64,000 nt of DNA from Paramecium tetraurelia (Eukaryota > Ciliophora > Oligohymenophorea > Peniculida > Parameciidae): positions 259,247 through 323,246 of the forward strand of contig NW_001799649.1 of assembly GCF_000165425.1 (NCBI RefSeq). The letters are read 5' to 3'. The notes beneath the pieces were generated by a model. That model was not told the origin of the DNA and made no database searches. It saw only the letters and a list, made by a program, of their open reading frames with translations. The translations under genes and the position numbers were made by a program. Numbering within the stretch: the first letter of the stretch is position 1; each line of letters starts with the position of its first letter. This document shows, in pieces, positions 11,582-23,659 of the stretch.

Positions 11582-13865
11582 ATGTAAAAGAGAGAAGACA
11601 TGATAAAACAGTTATAGAATCTGCAAGACCCCTATGTATTGCAACGTCAAAGGTAACAGGATGTCAAAAGGAAATATGAGCAATTGTTGGCATAAGTCAA
11701 TTTGATTTACGATGAAGATGGAAAGGAACGTCAATATACTGCTGATTTTCAGAGATTCATTCATTTTTATAAATTTCTGGCTCGTCGACCAGACAGTGAA
11801 TAGTCCAATTAATCAGTGATAAACAGATTGCAATTATGGGTGCCTGACACAATAGTGTTGAATGATAAAGAAATGCCAAATTATTGGTTATATTCAGATT
11901 CAAGAGGTTATGTATTTAGAACAGATACCTTTACCTCCAAAAATGTTATTAGCAAATTGGCCAATTACACATCCCCAGATGAACTTGTAGCAGTTGTTAA
12001 AAAACAATAGTTTCGCAACATGGGAATTAGTAGGCAATGAAGTAAAGTTGGTATGTTGTAGAGATTTACAATCATAAATAAATGTCAACTTCTCAAATCG
12101 CATGGACATGTGTGTCATCCAGAAGTTCGTCAAGAGCAATGGACCTAAAGCATTTATCTGTAGAACCATTTGGAGAAAGGATAAGAACCCCTATTGCTAC
12201 ATCATAACAAACAAAGAGGATTTCTTCTCTCCATCAACCAATCCCAAGACTGAAATGACCAAATATGCAACCAATGTGAATCTGCAAAACTCATGCACTA
12301 TTGTCAACACTTGTAGAGGCAAATATGTTGATGAAACTGTCCCTTACGTTAAGAATCTTCTCACTTACATCTATATTCATTTGCACATCACCTTTCTAGA
12401 ATTCTCAGCTGATTTCATAAAAGATGAAAGTGGAATCTGGTGGTTTATCAATGTGAAGGGATTCATTATTGACAAAAGTCCAGAAAAGATCATGTGGAAG
12501 TCCATCACTCATTATGGAGAAGAAATTAATGAGGAAGAGGGCTAACCAATAGTGTAAGAACGCAATTCAACTCCCAAGGCCAAAGTTGCTGACATGTGTT
12601 AAAAACAAAAGATTTGCAAGTATTGTGAGCAATCCTATCCAGAATAACATTTATAATATAAGATGACTCTTAAGATGATCATTCAAACTGATAAACATCT
12701 CTACTGGAGAGGTAAGACATTCAATTGGATTGACAGGTCTGATGTCACCAATCTTGAAGTCAGCAACCTTTATCATGAACATAAAGTTTGTAAACCAATG
12801 TTACACTTTATACAAGGAAACAGAATAGCTAATTGAATTGTAATTGCAATTCAATAAGTTGTTGGGATTGCCTAGTGATTATGATACTATGAATTAAATG
12901 TTGACCCTCAAAGCCAATCAAATAAATAACGAAACTGTTAAGACTGGATTAGAGGATTCTAAATAAATATTCAACATCTCAGCCACCAAGCAATTGATAC
13001 TTAATAATTAACTCATTCCTATGATTCATAATACAGTCATCAAGAACCTCAATAGGTTTAGATTTATGATTTTAATACATTCTATCAGGGATGTCCCTTA
13101 AAATGTAGACCTGTCTAAACATTATTACATTGAATGCAATATATTCGACCAGAAATTCAAAATCAAATTAGATTTGATCCAAGGTTAGTTATTTGACAAA
13201 GGGTATTTCTTAACGTTAAATCGTATGCGACTTTACTATTTCTTTAGTGATCAACGCAAAGGGTGGGTAGATTATGTAAATCAGTTAAAAGTACTGCCTA
13301 TGTATCTATACTAAGACAATACAAGGATTGGCACATTAGAATTAGAACTCTAAGATCTCCTATCCGAACGAGTCATAAGAAGAGAATTCCTTAAGGTGTT
13401 TAGTGTGAAGGATTGTTATCCAATATTGAGTTGGTCGCTTAATGTATTCAATGTTTAATAATTTAGTTAACATTAGGACTTGTAGATTCAGGACCAATCA
13501 ACGTTACAAGAATTAAGTTACAAGATCATTTCGGAATTCAATTACCAAATCCAGATTATTGCACTTGTGAACCTCTGCCTGCTGAATGGATGACCATTTT
13601 AAATCAGAAAAAGGATGTGGAGCAATCTAGATTTGAAAGATAAATGACTGCCTAGACTTTAAAACGAGTTTCCACAGCCCATGCCAAATTGTAGAAGAGT
13701 AAATTCGAGGGATCCTCAGTGTAATAAGAAATGGAGTCTTTCAATGATTCTACCAAGGAGTTATACAGTTAATTAAATTTAAAGAAAGAAATTCAAATGT
13801 ATGAAGTAGATGAGGACGATCGCAGACAAAAGAAAAGAAGACAATTTTAATAGTATGATTTATGA
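11582..13865 (+). CDS. Large unrecognised protein, possible C2-like middle region
   Basis: 731 residues after introns of 34, 31 and 23 nt, all needed to keep one frame. The N-terminal half contains a Trp/Cys-rich folded region (RTIWRKDKNPYCYIITNKED, then GIWWFINVKGFIIDKSPEK). A Cys-rich patch follows (MCQKQKICKYCEQSYPE). The middle has alternating beta-like segments with a possible C2 fold (YYIECNIFDQKFKIKLDLIQ, YFLTLNRMRLYYFF). The tail is charged and helical, ending RRQKKRRQFQQYDL. I do not recognise the family. The stop lies 21 bp from the convergent B-box gene. Confidence 0.65.
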
Positions 13866-13886
13866 TATAGTATTTTTTGTTAATTA

Positions 13887-15796
13887 TCATAATGTTATAA
13901 TCAAACCCAATTTCTTAAAATCAGCTATCTTCTACTTTACATTTCTGGCATTAATCTTGTTTTATGATACTATGATATTCTTAAGATGAATGCCAATCAA
14001 TCCATTTTAATATAACTAGAATAACGTATCGATGCTTTTATCAGTTAATGAGTTCTGCGATAAATTTACACTCTGAATATTATCATTCTATGACAAAGCT
14101 ATTTTAAATAAATCAATAAATGTATAAATACCCTTAAATAATTGCAAGAGTTGATCATCCAACAATTTGGATTTCATGATTTTCACACTTTTGACCTTCC
14201 AATGTTTAATTTCATTCCCCAGAATTGCCAACATATCTTTTTCTAGATTATTGAATTCTGCCACATCTGTCTTCCCCTTCCTTAATTCATCCATGTACAA
14301 TTGTAATTTCATTGGCACTTAAGATTTCTTTCTGCAAATCGAAGCTCTATTGCTTTCCTACTATTGTTAATTGATAATTTACAATTGGTGATAAAGAAGG
14401 ATCACAATTTTCAGTGTTCAATTGATTTGTTGGAGTGGCACTCCTGTAAACCCTTTTGATTTGATTAACAGGCTCTGCTTCATTTGCAAATGTGGCACTT
14501 ACATCATTTAATAAATCAGTTTCTTCGATGGATTATTGCATAGTAAATGAACTCAGTAGATAGGGTGATTATTGAGATTAATTATTATTATTGCTGGTGA
14601 TCAACTCAGGACCTTCAATTATTTTACAAAAGTCTTCCAATTTTAAAGCATTCCAATTAAATTTAACATTAATTTCTAAACCAATCAGTTAATCCCTTTT
14701 GGCTATAATTTATTACTGGTTTTTCTTGATTTCTCTTATTTAATTAATGAATACTCTTACTATTAGAGTTGAAGTCCATTGGCTCTCAAACTATCGGTTA
14801 GATTGAGTAATTCCCAATATTTAACCTATTCTGTGAATTACTCAAAAGCACTTTATGCTAATTTGATCCAAGATTGGCATTCCTTCTCTATATGGATAGT
14901 ATTGTTCCACCAATCACTAAACTTATTGATATTATTGGATGTAGCAATCATTATTTGAGACACTAACTAACATTAGAACAGTATATACTTACAATCTTTT
15001 CTTTTTAATCTATTTTATCTCTCAACTCCCCGAATTCCTTCTTCAACTTATCGACGGCAATTCGTTGCATTTCTGATACTTAGGCTTACAGATCCGATTC
15101 ATGTTTGGTTCTGGAAATGGACTGGGATTCTTTATGAATTCTTTCAACCATCTCTGTAAGTTCCTAGGCCTTCATCTCCAGAAGTGAAATGATATCCTCT
15201 TCGCTATAGATGTAATGACCCTTGTGAGTTCCAAAGAGAGCACAATTTGTACAAATCATAGTTTGGCATTGGAGACAAACAACTTCGAGTTGTCTGCGAT
15301 GGGTTTGACACAATTTCCCAGAATTATAAGAGTAATTTAGAGAGCCAAAACTATCGTCTTGATCTCGGAATCGTTTTAAATTCAATTTCTAGGGTTTCTT
15401 AACAGAAGTAGCCAAGTCATCCAAGAAGTTACTGTCGATACTTGTTTCATCTGATGGCCATTCTTCAAAGGTTTGATTACTCATTTTCGATTCTAAGTTT
15501 ATTGGTCGTAGATTCTTAGGTTTTTATAATTACAGAATTCGCAACAGGCTCTGATTGAGAGGGAAGTCATCTAGTTTCAATTAGTTTTATTTGATTTGTT
15601 ACAACTAATGTAAAAGGCAAAACACTACTTAGGACAAATCATGTTATAAATGTATAATCCTATCAGCCTCAATGGTTTGGTCAACTATTTGTTAAACACA
15701 CAATTAGCAAATAGTATCTCCAGTATTTGGAATCAAGCGAGGCCATCTTACACAGATGTCTAAGTCTTGGCCGCAAAATGAACATAAGAGTTCCAT
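13887..15796 (-). CDS. RING-like/B-box zinc-finger coiled-coil protein
   Basis: About 611 residues. Two in-frame starts exist. The upstream ATG at 15796 begins MELLCSFCGQDLD and carries two CxxC pairs (CSFC and CQLC), as in a degenerate RING. The downstream ATG is at 15484. The B-box follows at about 15180-15310 (CQTHRRQLEVVCLQCQTM, CTNCALFGTHKGHY). Then comes coiled coil, and a C-terminal region with leucine-rich-repeat flavour (IQSVNLSQNSLTDKSIDTLF). Introns of 26, 26 and 22 nt fit, plus a possible 24-nt 3n intron near the N-terminus. RING/B-box/coiled-coil order is that of TRIM proteins; ligase activity is inference only. One of three B-box genes in this window. Confidence 0.72.
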
Positions 15797-16003
15797 AACG
15801 ATTTAATTTTAAATTTTATAGAATATTTTTAATTATTTTATTTCTCTCTTATAATCTCCTTTGTAGTTTTGTTATCTGCAGTACCCAATATCCCTGTATA
15901 TCTGTATATCTATATATCTGTTTAAGCAAATGGCTCCTGCCATCATATTATTCGGATTGATATATTTTATTTTTATGATGAAGAATATAAATTTTATTTT
16001 CTA

Positions 16004-18390
16004 ATGTAAGACAATCGAGTTAGATACATGTACAACTTTCCTTATATTCAAGAAATTCTGCGTATTCTGATGGTAGAAAGGACCTTTCTAAAAACATGGA
16101 CGTTGTGTGTTTTGCAATGGCTGTTGAATTGGACAGAATGATACAAGAAAACAATTTGCTGAAGGAGGAAGTCAAGGAAGTCTCTAATCTTAGAGTGGAT
16201 CGACTCAATTATGAGAAGCAAATTGGAGACTTGATGAATAAGATACAATAGCTACTAGCTGAAAATGACATGCTAAAACGGGATAATGACAAATTGAAGA
16301 CACTCCTAAATCAAGCTAATTCAAGGATTCAATAGCTGGAGGGACAAGTTCAAGACTTCCAATAGGAAATACAGACAGTGTCCAATAAGCTGGAAGACAT
16401 TACTGGGGGAGATGGTGGTAAATCAAATAGTATGATTTCTTATTTTAGATTTTGACATTGAAGCATTAAAATAGAAGGCAGAGTTGTTGGATAGCTTAGC
16501 TAAAGATGGACAATCAATGGAGGATCTATCTGACTTGTTGGATTCACTTAGAGAAAAAGCAGAAAAATATGATCATCATTTAGAACTATTAAATGGAAGA
16601 GATCTTGAAGATATTTTAAGTGATCTCGATGAATTAGAAAAGCTGAGGAAATTGGTTAAAGATCTTTAAGCCAAATTGAGTGATATGTAGAAGGAATTAG
16701 ATGCATTGAAGAAAAAGTCAAAGGAATTAGATGACATGAAGAAGAAATTGGGAGATGACCCCAATAAGGAGGTTGACAAATTGAGAAAACAATAAAAGGA
16801 TTAAGAAGATCTCAAGAAGAAACTGGCTGACGCTTTGAAAGAAATCGAATAATTAAAGAAATTATTGAATGATAAAACTGCTGAATGCAATAGGTTAGGT
16901 TAATAGGTTGCTCAACTCACTTAAGATAATTAGGCTAAAGATCAAAGAATCTAGGAATTGGAGAGATATGCACAACAATACCAGGAATTGCAAATTAGAG
17001 TCAATAAGTTGGAGTAGGAATTAGATAATTTGTAACGACAATTGAAGGATAAAAATCAATAATTAGAAGATAAAACTAGATTGATTGATAATTTAAATAG
17101 AGAGATCTAATAGTTGAAGGCTGAGTTATAAAGATTAAAGGATTAGATTGCCAATTTGGAGAGAGAAAAATAACAATTATTGCAGCAGTTGCAATAGTTG
17201 CAAAATCAACTTGCATAATTGTAAGACTTATAAAGAAATTCTTAAGCATAATTACAATAATTAAATTCCATTGCTAATCAAAATGATGATGATAAGGAGA
17301 GATATGAACAAGAAATAGATGAATTGAAAAATGAAATTGAATCACTCAAAGAAGAAATTGAAGAATTGAATGATTAGATAGCAAAATTAAAGAGAAAGAT
17401 ATCAGAATAGGATGATTAGATTGATTCATAAACTAAAACTATATCTAATAAGATTGCAAGAATCAAAGAATTAGAAGATCTATTGAATCAAAAAGAAAAA
17501 GCAATCAAAGAACAAGAAATTAAAATTAAGAAATAACCTGGTTCAAGTGTTGTTTCTGGTGGCAGAGGAGGACAATCAGGATAACCAGGATAAGGTGGTT
17601 CTGATGTTAACAACAAATCTTTGGCTAATTAATTATAAGGGGGAACTGGATAACCAGGCAGTTATGGATCTAAAAGTGGTCTTGGATAAGGGGATGAATC
17701 TTAAAGCACTGTGCTTTTGAGTCAATATTAAGATGTTTTATTGGCTTATTTGTTGATTGCAGCAGAGAATGAAAGAATTAGTGAGGCTCTAAAAAACACA
17801 ATTCAAGATTATGAACACGTATTAGTTGACTTAAGAAATGCTGAAGGAGAGATCTCTTATTTAAAGAAATCTATCTCAGATTTGCAAGCTTCAATTAATG
17901 ATGTAAGTAATTCTTTGATATTTAGCTTCGATTGCAATTGGATGAGGCAAGAAGAAAGGCTATGAGCAATGATGAATTAGAAAAATTAAGAAGGTAATTG
18001 ATAGACTATGAAAACAAAATAGCCTTGTTGTCAATGGAATTGTAGAGACAGAAGAATGTCTCTGCTTCAGGAATATAAGTGATGTCCTAACAATTGTCTT
18101 AATAAAATACATTTGGATATGAGGACAAATAGATCAATTTAGATTAATAATAATTCAGGTCACAGAAAGGATCATAACGAAATTTGAATATCAATGGTGA
18201 TGATGAATCTTGGAGATTACAGAAAATCATTGAAGATTAATTATGTTTGATAGTCCTTATGTCAGCTGAACTCGAAACCTTAAGATCATAGGAGTAATCT
18301 AATCAAAAATTGAGTTAATCAGGAATTCAAAGATCAACGGTTTAAACTAGTTAGGTTTAGGTGGGCTACGGAAAAAGCACATTATATTGA
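16004..18390 (+). CDS. Long coiled-coil protein, unrecognised
   Basis: 769 residues with introns of 23, 31 and 23 nt, giving an exact codon multiple. The start MQDNRVRYINSAYSDGRKDL is created by the first intron. Residues about 35-480 are nearly unbroken heptad-like Glu/Lys/Leu/Gln sequence (LEKLRKLVKDLQAKLSD and onward). A Gly/Gln/Ser-rich linker at about 17540-17700 (GSSVVSGGRGGQSGQPGQGG) precedes a second conserved-looking helical block (LLAYLLIAAENERISEAL). The tail is Ser/Gln-rich. The layout suggests a structural cytoskeletal or basal-body protein, but nothing specific is recognised. Confidence 0.75.
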
Positions 18391-18449
18391 ATAATCATAT
18401 AGTAAAACATCAATAAATTATAATTGATATTCAATATATATATATACTA

Positions 18450-19570
18450 TCATTTCTTTGAAGATTAATATAAGCTTTGGGATGATTATCTTTGATAAAA
18501 GGGGTAGAGCCTGTCAGTATTAGATAGACTATTAAATTGATTATTGGGTTCTTCCTGTTTTTTGTTGTAATCCATGTAATGGTATTTTGGCAGTTATTGT
18601 GATTTGTCCTCTTTCATAAAGGAGTAATCAAGCAGAGATTTGTATTATACATGTTCCGTTTTTAATCTCTCTTAATTGTAATTGTAGGGAGAGGCCTTCT
18701 CTTGCAATTGCTTGGGTTATTTCTGAATCTCCAAATGAGATAAATACATGTGCTAAGGAGCAACCTTCTTATAATCTAATTGAGTCTATTAAACCTATTG
18801 TTATTGTTTCTATTATTGCAATTGTGATCTATCCAAAATCTGCTATTTTTATAGCTAGACTGCTGATTTCTCGATGTAGTCGTTTAGATCTTAATTGTAG
18901 GAAACTAATAGTGGAATAAATAGATTTATTACCTTTTGGTTTAACTTCTTTAAATTCCAGATTTTATTGGATGTAATTTCTAATAGATTTTAGTTCTGGA
19001 GATGCATCTTCTTAACATGCCTTTCTCAGTTTGTCTAGGGCGTCTGACAAATTCAAGATTTCTTTGCAAATCAGAGAAAACTTTTAAAATTGAGCGGCCT
19101 CCATTTTTTATAATTATCCTTAAATGTCGCTGATGTCCAATTCCTTGACTAGAGAGTCGATGGTCGATGAATTATAGTATTTTTTAGATATGTTTGTAAT
19201 GTGTTCGACGGTCCTATTGAATGGGTTGTAATGCTTCTTGACTTTGTCCTTCAATTCTGTGCATCTCTTCTTCAGTGTTTACATTATGTCTGTTTAAGCT
19301 ATTTGCATTAGTTGGTCAAGAGTGTTGTTTATACCTTCCGCATTCTGCACGTCTTGGATTCTTTAAACCAGAGAGTCACTATCATAAAGAGACACATAAT
19401 CACTTTGTAATCATGGTTTCGAATTCGTTAATTTAAAGAACTTTGGAATCGTGACGCTTATGATCCCAAGCACAGGATTTGCAAATCAGTCTCCGATCAG
19501 TGCATTCCTTTAGAGTACAAACGAATTCTATGGGGTTTCTGTATTTGCAAACGCATAATCGATGATTCAT
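18450..19570 (-). CDS. B-box zinc-finger coiled-coil protein
   Basis: 355 residues from ATG 19570 with introns of 25 and 28 nt. The B-box-like site lies at residues 6-45, in MNHRLCVCKYRNPIEFVC followed by CTDRRLICKSCAWDHKRH. A helical region with paired Lys/Glu follows, then a Gln-rich stretch and a Tyr/Asn/Ser-rich tail ending LYQSSKK. The second intron (gtaataaatctatttattccactattag) sets the reading frame. Read one base off, a false stop appears at 18628. Related in layout to the B-box genes at 1-760 and 13887-15796. Divergent from the next gene, with 6 bp between starts. Confidence 0.72.
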
Positions 19571-19576
19571 TAATAT

Positions 19577-20110
19577 ATGAAAAAGAAATAAGTCAAATCA
19601 AAATCCCCAACGCCTGTTAAATAACATACTGCAATCGACACTCCAAGATTCAAGGAAAAGGCTTCGTAACTGTCTCAAATACCTCAATCCCCCAAAATCC
19701 AATTAGACTCAGAGTACTTTTCTTTTGGTGGAATGGAGCAACACAAAAAGCAATCTAAATCTGTCCATGAATTCAACGACAAAGATAAGAAACTCAATAA
19801 TAGCTTTACCAAGGATAAAAAAGTTACAGACACTAAGCCTTAAAAAGTTTAGATCTTTAATAACAACTACCAAATAATTAACATCAATCAAATTGAGAAA
19901 AAGGAATCAATTCGTTCCTTACAGAGATAATTTCAATAGATTTTGGAGAACCAAGTACCTAAAAAGTCAGCTACTCCTGTGAAAACTAATCCATCTAGTA
20001 GTCCTATATAAAGTACAGCAACCAAAGCTCCCGCCTTCCCTTCAGCCAATAATTACTTCTAAAGAATCAAAAAATCAGGTTAATCCACTTTGTTAAGGAA
20101 AAAGTTTTGA
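19577..20110 (+). CDS. Basic low-complexity protein, unrecognised
   Basis: 177 residues, ATG 19577 to TGA 20108-20110, no intron needed. It is rich in Lys, Ser, Pro, Asn and Gln, starting MKKKQVKSKSPTPVKQHT. A short hydrophobic and acidic patch lies mid-protein (QLDSEYFSFGGMEQHKK), followed by a helical segment (EKKESIRSLQRQFQQILENQ). No family recognised. The next frame starts 15 bp after this TGA and is in phase with it, so the two could be one gene (see findings). The start codon is 6 bp from the divergent B-box gene. Confidence 0.55.
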
Positions 20111-20125
20111 TTAATAAATATATAT

Positions 20126-20548
20126 ATGAATTAAACGAGCCTCTCTCCCAAAGTACACAACATTAAATTCGATCAATATTCTTTAAATATGAAAAGTGTC
20201 TCTCGATGTAAAACTGAATTGGGTATAGTTCATTAAAAACCAATGATCAACTTAAAACAAATTCTTAAGGATCACAAATCATTTAGTAATCACACCCAAA
20301 TTGAAACAGCTCGAACATACATGGTGGCAACAGATTCATAAAAAAGATTCCTAATTCAAAAACGAGGATCTCGAGTTGCAGCATCAAAACCAAGATATTC
20401 TGAAGACTTAGAGAAAATAAAATAAAAATTTATTAAAGTAGCCGAAAGCTGGCATCAAAAAGAAGAAAATTATCTCAAAGAACAAACTCTTCTGAAGTAA
20501 GAAATTGCGAGATTGCATGTGATTATTTAGCATCTTACAAAAAAATGA
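20126..20548 (+). CDS. Small basic helical protein, unrecognised
   Basis: 140 residues, ATG 20126 to TGA 20546-20548. The first half is polar (MNQTSLSPKVHNIKFDQYSL). The second half is a Lys/Glu-rich predicted helix (YSEDLEKIKQKFIKVAESWH, then QKEENYLKEQTLLKQEIARL), likely a short coiled coil. It may be the C-terminal part of the preceding gene, since both frames are in phase and only 15 bp separate them. No family recognised. Confidence 0.52.
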
Positions 20549-21427
20549 AAATCTTCCTATTTATTTATAAATTTACTAAACTTCATTTTCAATATCCTAT
20601 TATTTCTAAAGCTTTTGCTCTTGTGATTAATTCTTTCATACTGTTTAACCACAACTACTCAATACTGTAATAATAATTATTGATTAAATTGCAAAACATT
20701 TTATTACATTATAGAGATGACCACTTATATCAATAAATATGATCTGTTCTTTGGATTCAAAAATGATTGGAAAATTAGTTATTCTACTTTGTTTAAGATT
20801 ACTTATTTTCTAAAATTAATAAATGTAATTTATACTTTTAATATATTATCTGTGTATACTTATATTCTTAAAGAATTCTCTAGGCTTTTTAAGTTTGATT
20901 ATCTTGTTTTAAATATTTAAGCCTTGATCTTTTAATTCTGACAACCCCTCTATGATAAAGTGAGAATTTTTTTTAAAGAACATTAACGATATTAGTTACA
21001 TACCTTAAATTATTCATTTGTAACTATATTTTTGCTACATAACAAAACTAGAATTAGTTTAATAATTCTTCATAAATTGAAAATTAAGATAAATCTTCTG
21101 AAGCTTTTGAAATACTCTTAATGTAACCTTGCATATAATAAATTAATATGACATATAGAGATACTACTTTTTATATCAAAAAATCTTTATCTACAAAATA
21201 ATAAATTTAGAATAGAAGGGAGATCATCAGTATTATTCTTTTAAAATTTTGTTTGATAATGTCGATCATTTTAGATACAAATTCATTTAATCAATAGTTG
21301 AAGACAATCTTGGATATAGACAAACTTAATTGGTATTTGAAGTGACTCATAATGTCAGCCATTATTCTTATGATTATTATGAGATGTTATATTATTTGAG
21401 TATAATCAATTTAAATTTTATTTTTTT
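20549..21427. other. AT-rich intergenic region
   Basis: About 880 bp of very AT-rich sequence. One 67-codon ORF at 20717 is extremely Tyr/Phe/Leu/Ile-rich and typical of chance reading in AT DNA. No gene, RNA or repeat is recognisable. Regulatory sequence for the flanking (+) genes may lie here. Confidence 0.5.
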
Positions 21428-23311
21428 ATGGATAAATTTGAGAAGCGCCTAAACCAAGTAAGTATGGGAACACCCAAAAATCCGGTTATTCAATAATCCA
21501 CTCTTAAATAAACTGATGCAGCAAAGAGCTACGCTTCTTTTAATGATTTTAATAAAATAGGAGATTAATATGATAATGAAGCTGTTAATTTGAGATCGCA
21601 AGTATAAATATTAGAGGGGAAGCTATAATTTTACGAACGAGAATTTTAAATCAAAGTAATGATAATATTGTTACAAATTTAAGTAAGCATCTCTTGAGAA
21701 GCGAATACAATAATTGATATCCACTTCATCATAGTTAACTCAATAGAATACGCAATTAAAGTTGCAATACTCAGCCTTATTGAATGAGTATCAGCTTCTT
21801 TAAGAGAAATTGGTATAATAGGAGAAAGGGCAGAAGGAATACGAAGAGAAAGTGAGATCATAACTTGACGGTTTGAATAAATTCTAAATGGAAAAAGAAC
21901 AATTAATATAGTATGCAAATAAATGTCGAGAAAGATCAAAATAAAGGAAAATCAAAGTCAAAGACTTGACAGCTAAAGTATAAGATCTACAAGAATAAGC
22001 CAAATAATATGAATTATAATTTGAATAAGCCAACATTGAAAAACAATAGATTTACGATTAATTGCAACAACAAATCTTATTGCTTTCAGAATAGAATGAA
22101 GATTGGCAACTAAAATATGAAGCAATTGTTGAAAATTTCAAGCATCATCTGGCAGATTAAAATGATAGCCAATAAGAAGAACAATTATTAGCTACTCATA
22201 CCATATTGGATCAGCATGAAGCCTAGACAGTTTAGCAACAATTGGAGAATCTGAGTTTAATAAATAAGGAACTAAACCAATTATTGAGTCAATTGAAAAA
22301 TGCCAATTAAATCAACTCTTCAGCATTTGAAATGCCTCAAATAAAAGAATTAGCAGAGATGTTTAATAGAATGATAGATAAATTAATGGAATTATAATAG
22401 AAAAAGACTTAGCTTAAGGAATAACTTAAAGTATAAATATATAAATAAGATTTTATTAGTAAAATTAATTCCATTTATAGCAGTAGGTTTCAATAAAATC
22501 TAGTTCTGGGAATTAGAGTCCGAACATGCATGATGAGAGAACTAAAATGCTCTTCGAATAAAGAATCCTTGAATTAGAGCAGTATGAATGATTTAATACT
22601 AGATTCTATTAGAGAGACAAGAAGCAAGAAAAGGTTCGATCCATTACTCAACCAAAATATAATGATCAAAAACTAAAATAAGTTATTTCAGTTATCTCCT
22701 AAATGCTGGAAGAATTTCTAATTTAACAAAGAACCCTATCTCTTTTAAATCTTTAATTGAATGATATGCAATAAGATCTCAGAATCCAGCCAAACAGAAA
22801 ATTGTTCAAAGTTGTGACTTGGGTCATTATTACAATAACTCGTATTAAGAAAATCAAGAATTCTTCATATTATCAATAGTTTGTCTAATACAACAAATTA
22901 AGAATTGAAATGCCTATTTTTGATTCATTTAATCAAATCCTGGAACTTGTTACAAGTCAACAATCTTTAATTGACACATTGTAAAGAGCTGTTGATCAAA
23001 AAGGATCTGACGGGGCACTATAAGAATAAGAAATATAGTAGATGGTTGATTAAGAATTGAGAGAATAACTAATGGCTTTGTAGATTGAACTTGACAATAA
23101 TAATAAGAAGATGATTGAATATAAATTGAAATCAGAATAAGATATTGAAGAAAGAGATTAGCATATTCTTGAGTTGCAGGAATAGCTTTAAGAACTCCCT
23201 AACGATTACAATTAAGAATTGCTGGAACAATTGGAGGATCAAAATAATAGAGTTAAGAATATTGAAAATGAATTTAATGTTTTGCAGGATTTGATCAATT
23301 CGTTAATGTGA
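21428..23311 (+). CDS. Long coiled-coil protein, unrecognised
   Basis: 601 residues after introns of 28, 29 and 21 nt. Nearly the whole protein is Gln/Glu/Lys/Leu coiled coil (YNDQKLKQVISVISQMLEEF, LREQLMALQIELDNNNKKMI), ending NEFNVLQDLINSLM. One less charged stretch at about 22800-22870 has a hydrophobic segment (KVVTWVIITITRIKKIK). It might be a buried helix rather than a membrane span. The function is unknown; a structural role is likely from composition alone. Confidence 0.7.
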
Positions 23312-23659
23312 TTATTGTTATATCAATATTATTCTATTTGGATTTCACCCAAAGAATAAAGTCCATCTTATATTATATTAAATAACTTATAATTTAAGAG
23401 AATCTATAATAGAATATTAGAATAGAATGGTTTTATTATCATAATTATTTGTATAAGGATGATAACTAAATAGGTAAACTGAAATTTTATTTTATTTAAA
23501 TTTGATATATAATGTTATCTGCTTCATATATTATCATGAACATTCTCTATCAAGAACAAGAGATCTTTCTTATCAAACAAAGTTAATATATTTATAGGTT
23601 CAAGAAATCATAGAAAAAAGGAAGCTATATTTTTGATTAATTTTATATTTTAAAAAGTA
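23312..23659. other. Intergenic region upstream of CFAP46
   Basis: About 350 bp of AT-rich DNA with no recognisable gene. It separates two plus-strand genes and presumably holds the CFAP46 promoter. Confidence 0.5.

Noticed and set aside
18625-18635. Earlier stop for the 18450-19570 B-box gene
   Set aside because: It arises only if the second intron is spliced one base off. The correct phase gives a continuous Gln-rich, Tyr-rich C-terminus to 18450.
20717-20920. 67-codon ORF in the long intergenic gap
   Set aside because: Composition is dominated by Tyr, Phe, Leu, Ile and Lys, as expected by chance in very AT-rich DNA. No intron, no family and no conserved motif.
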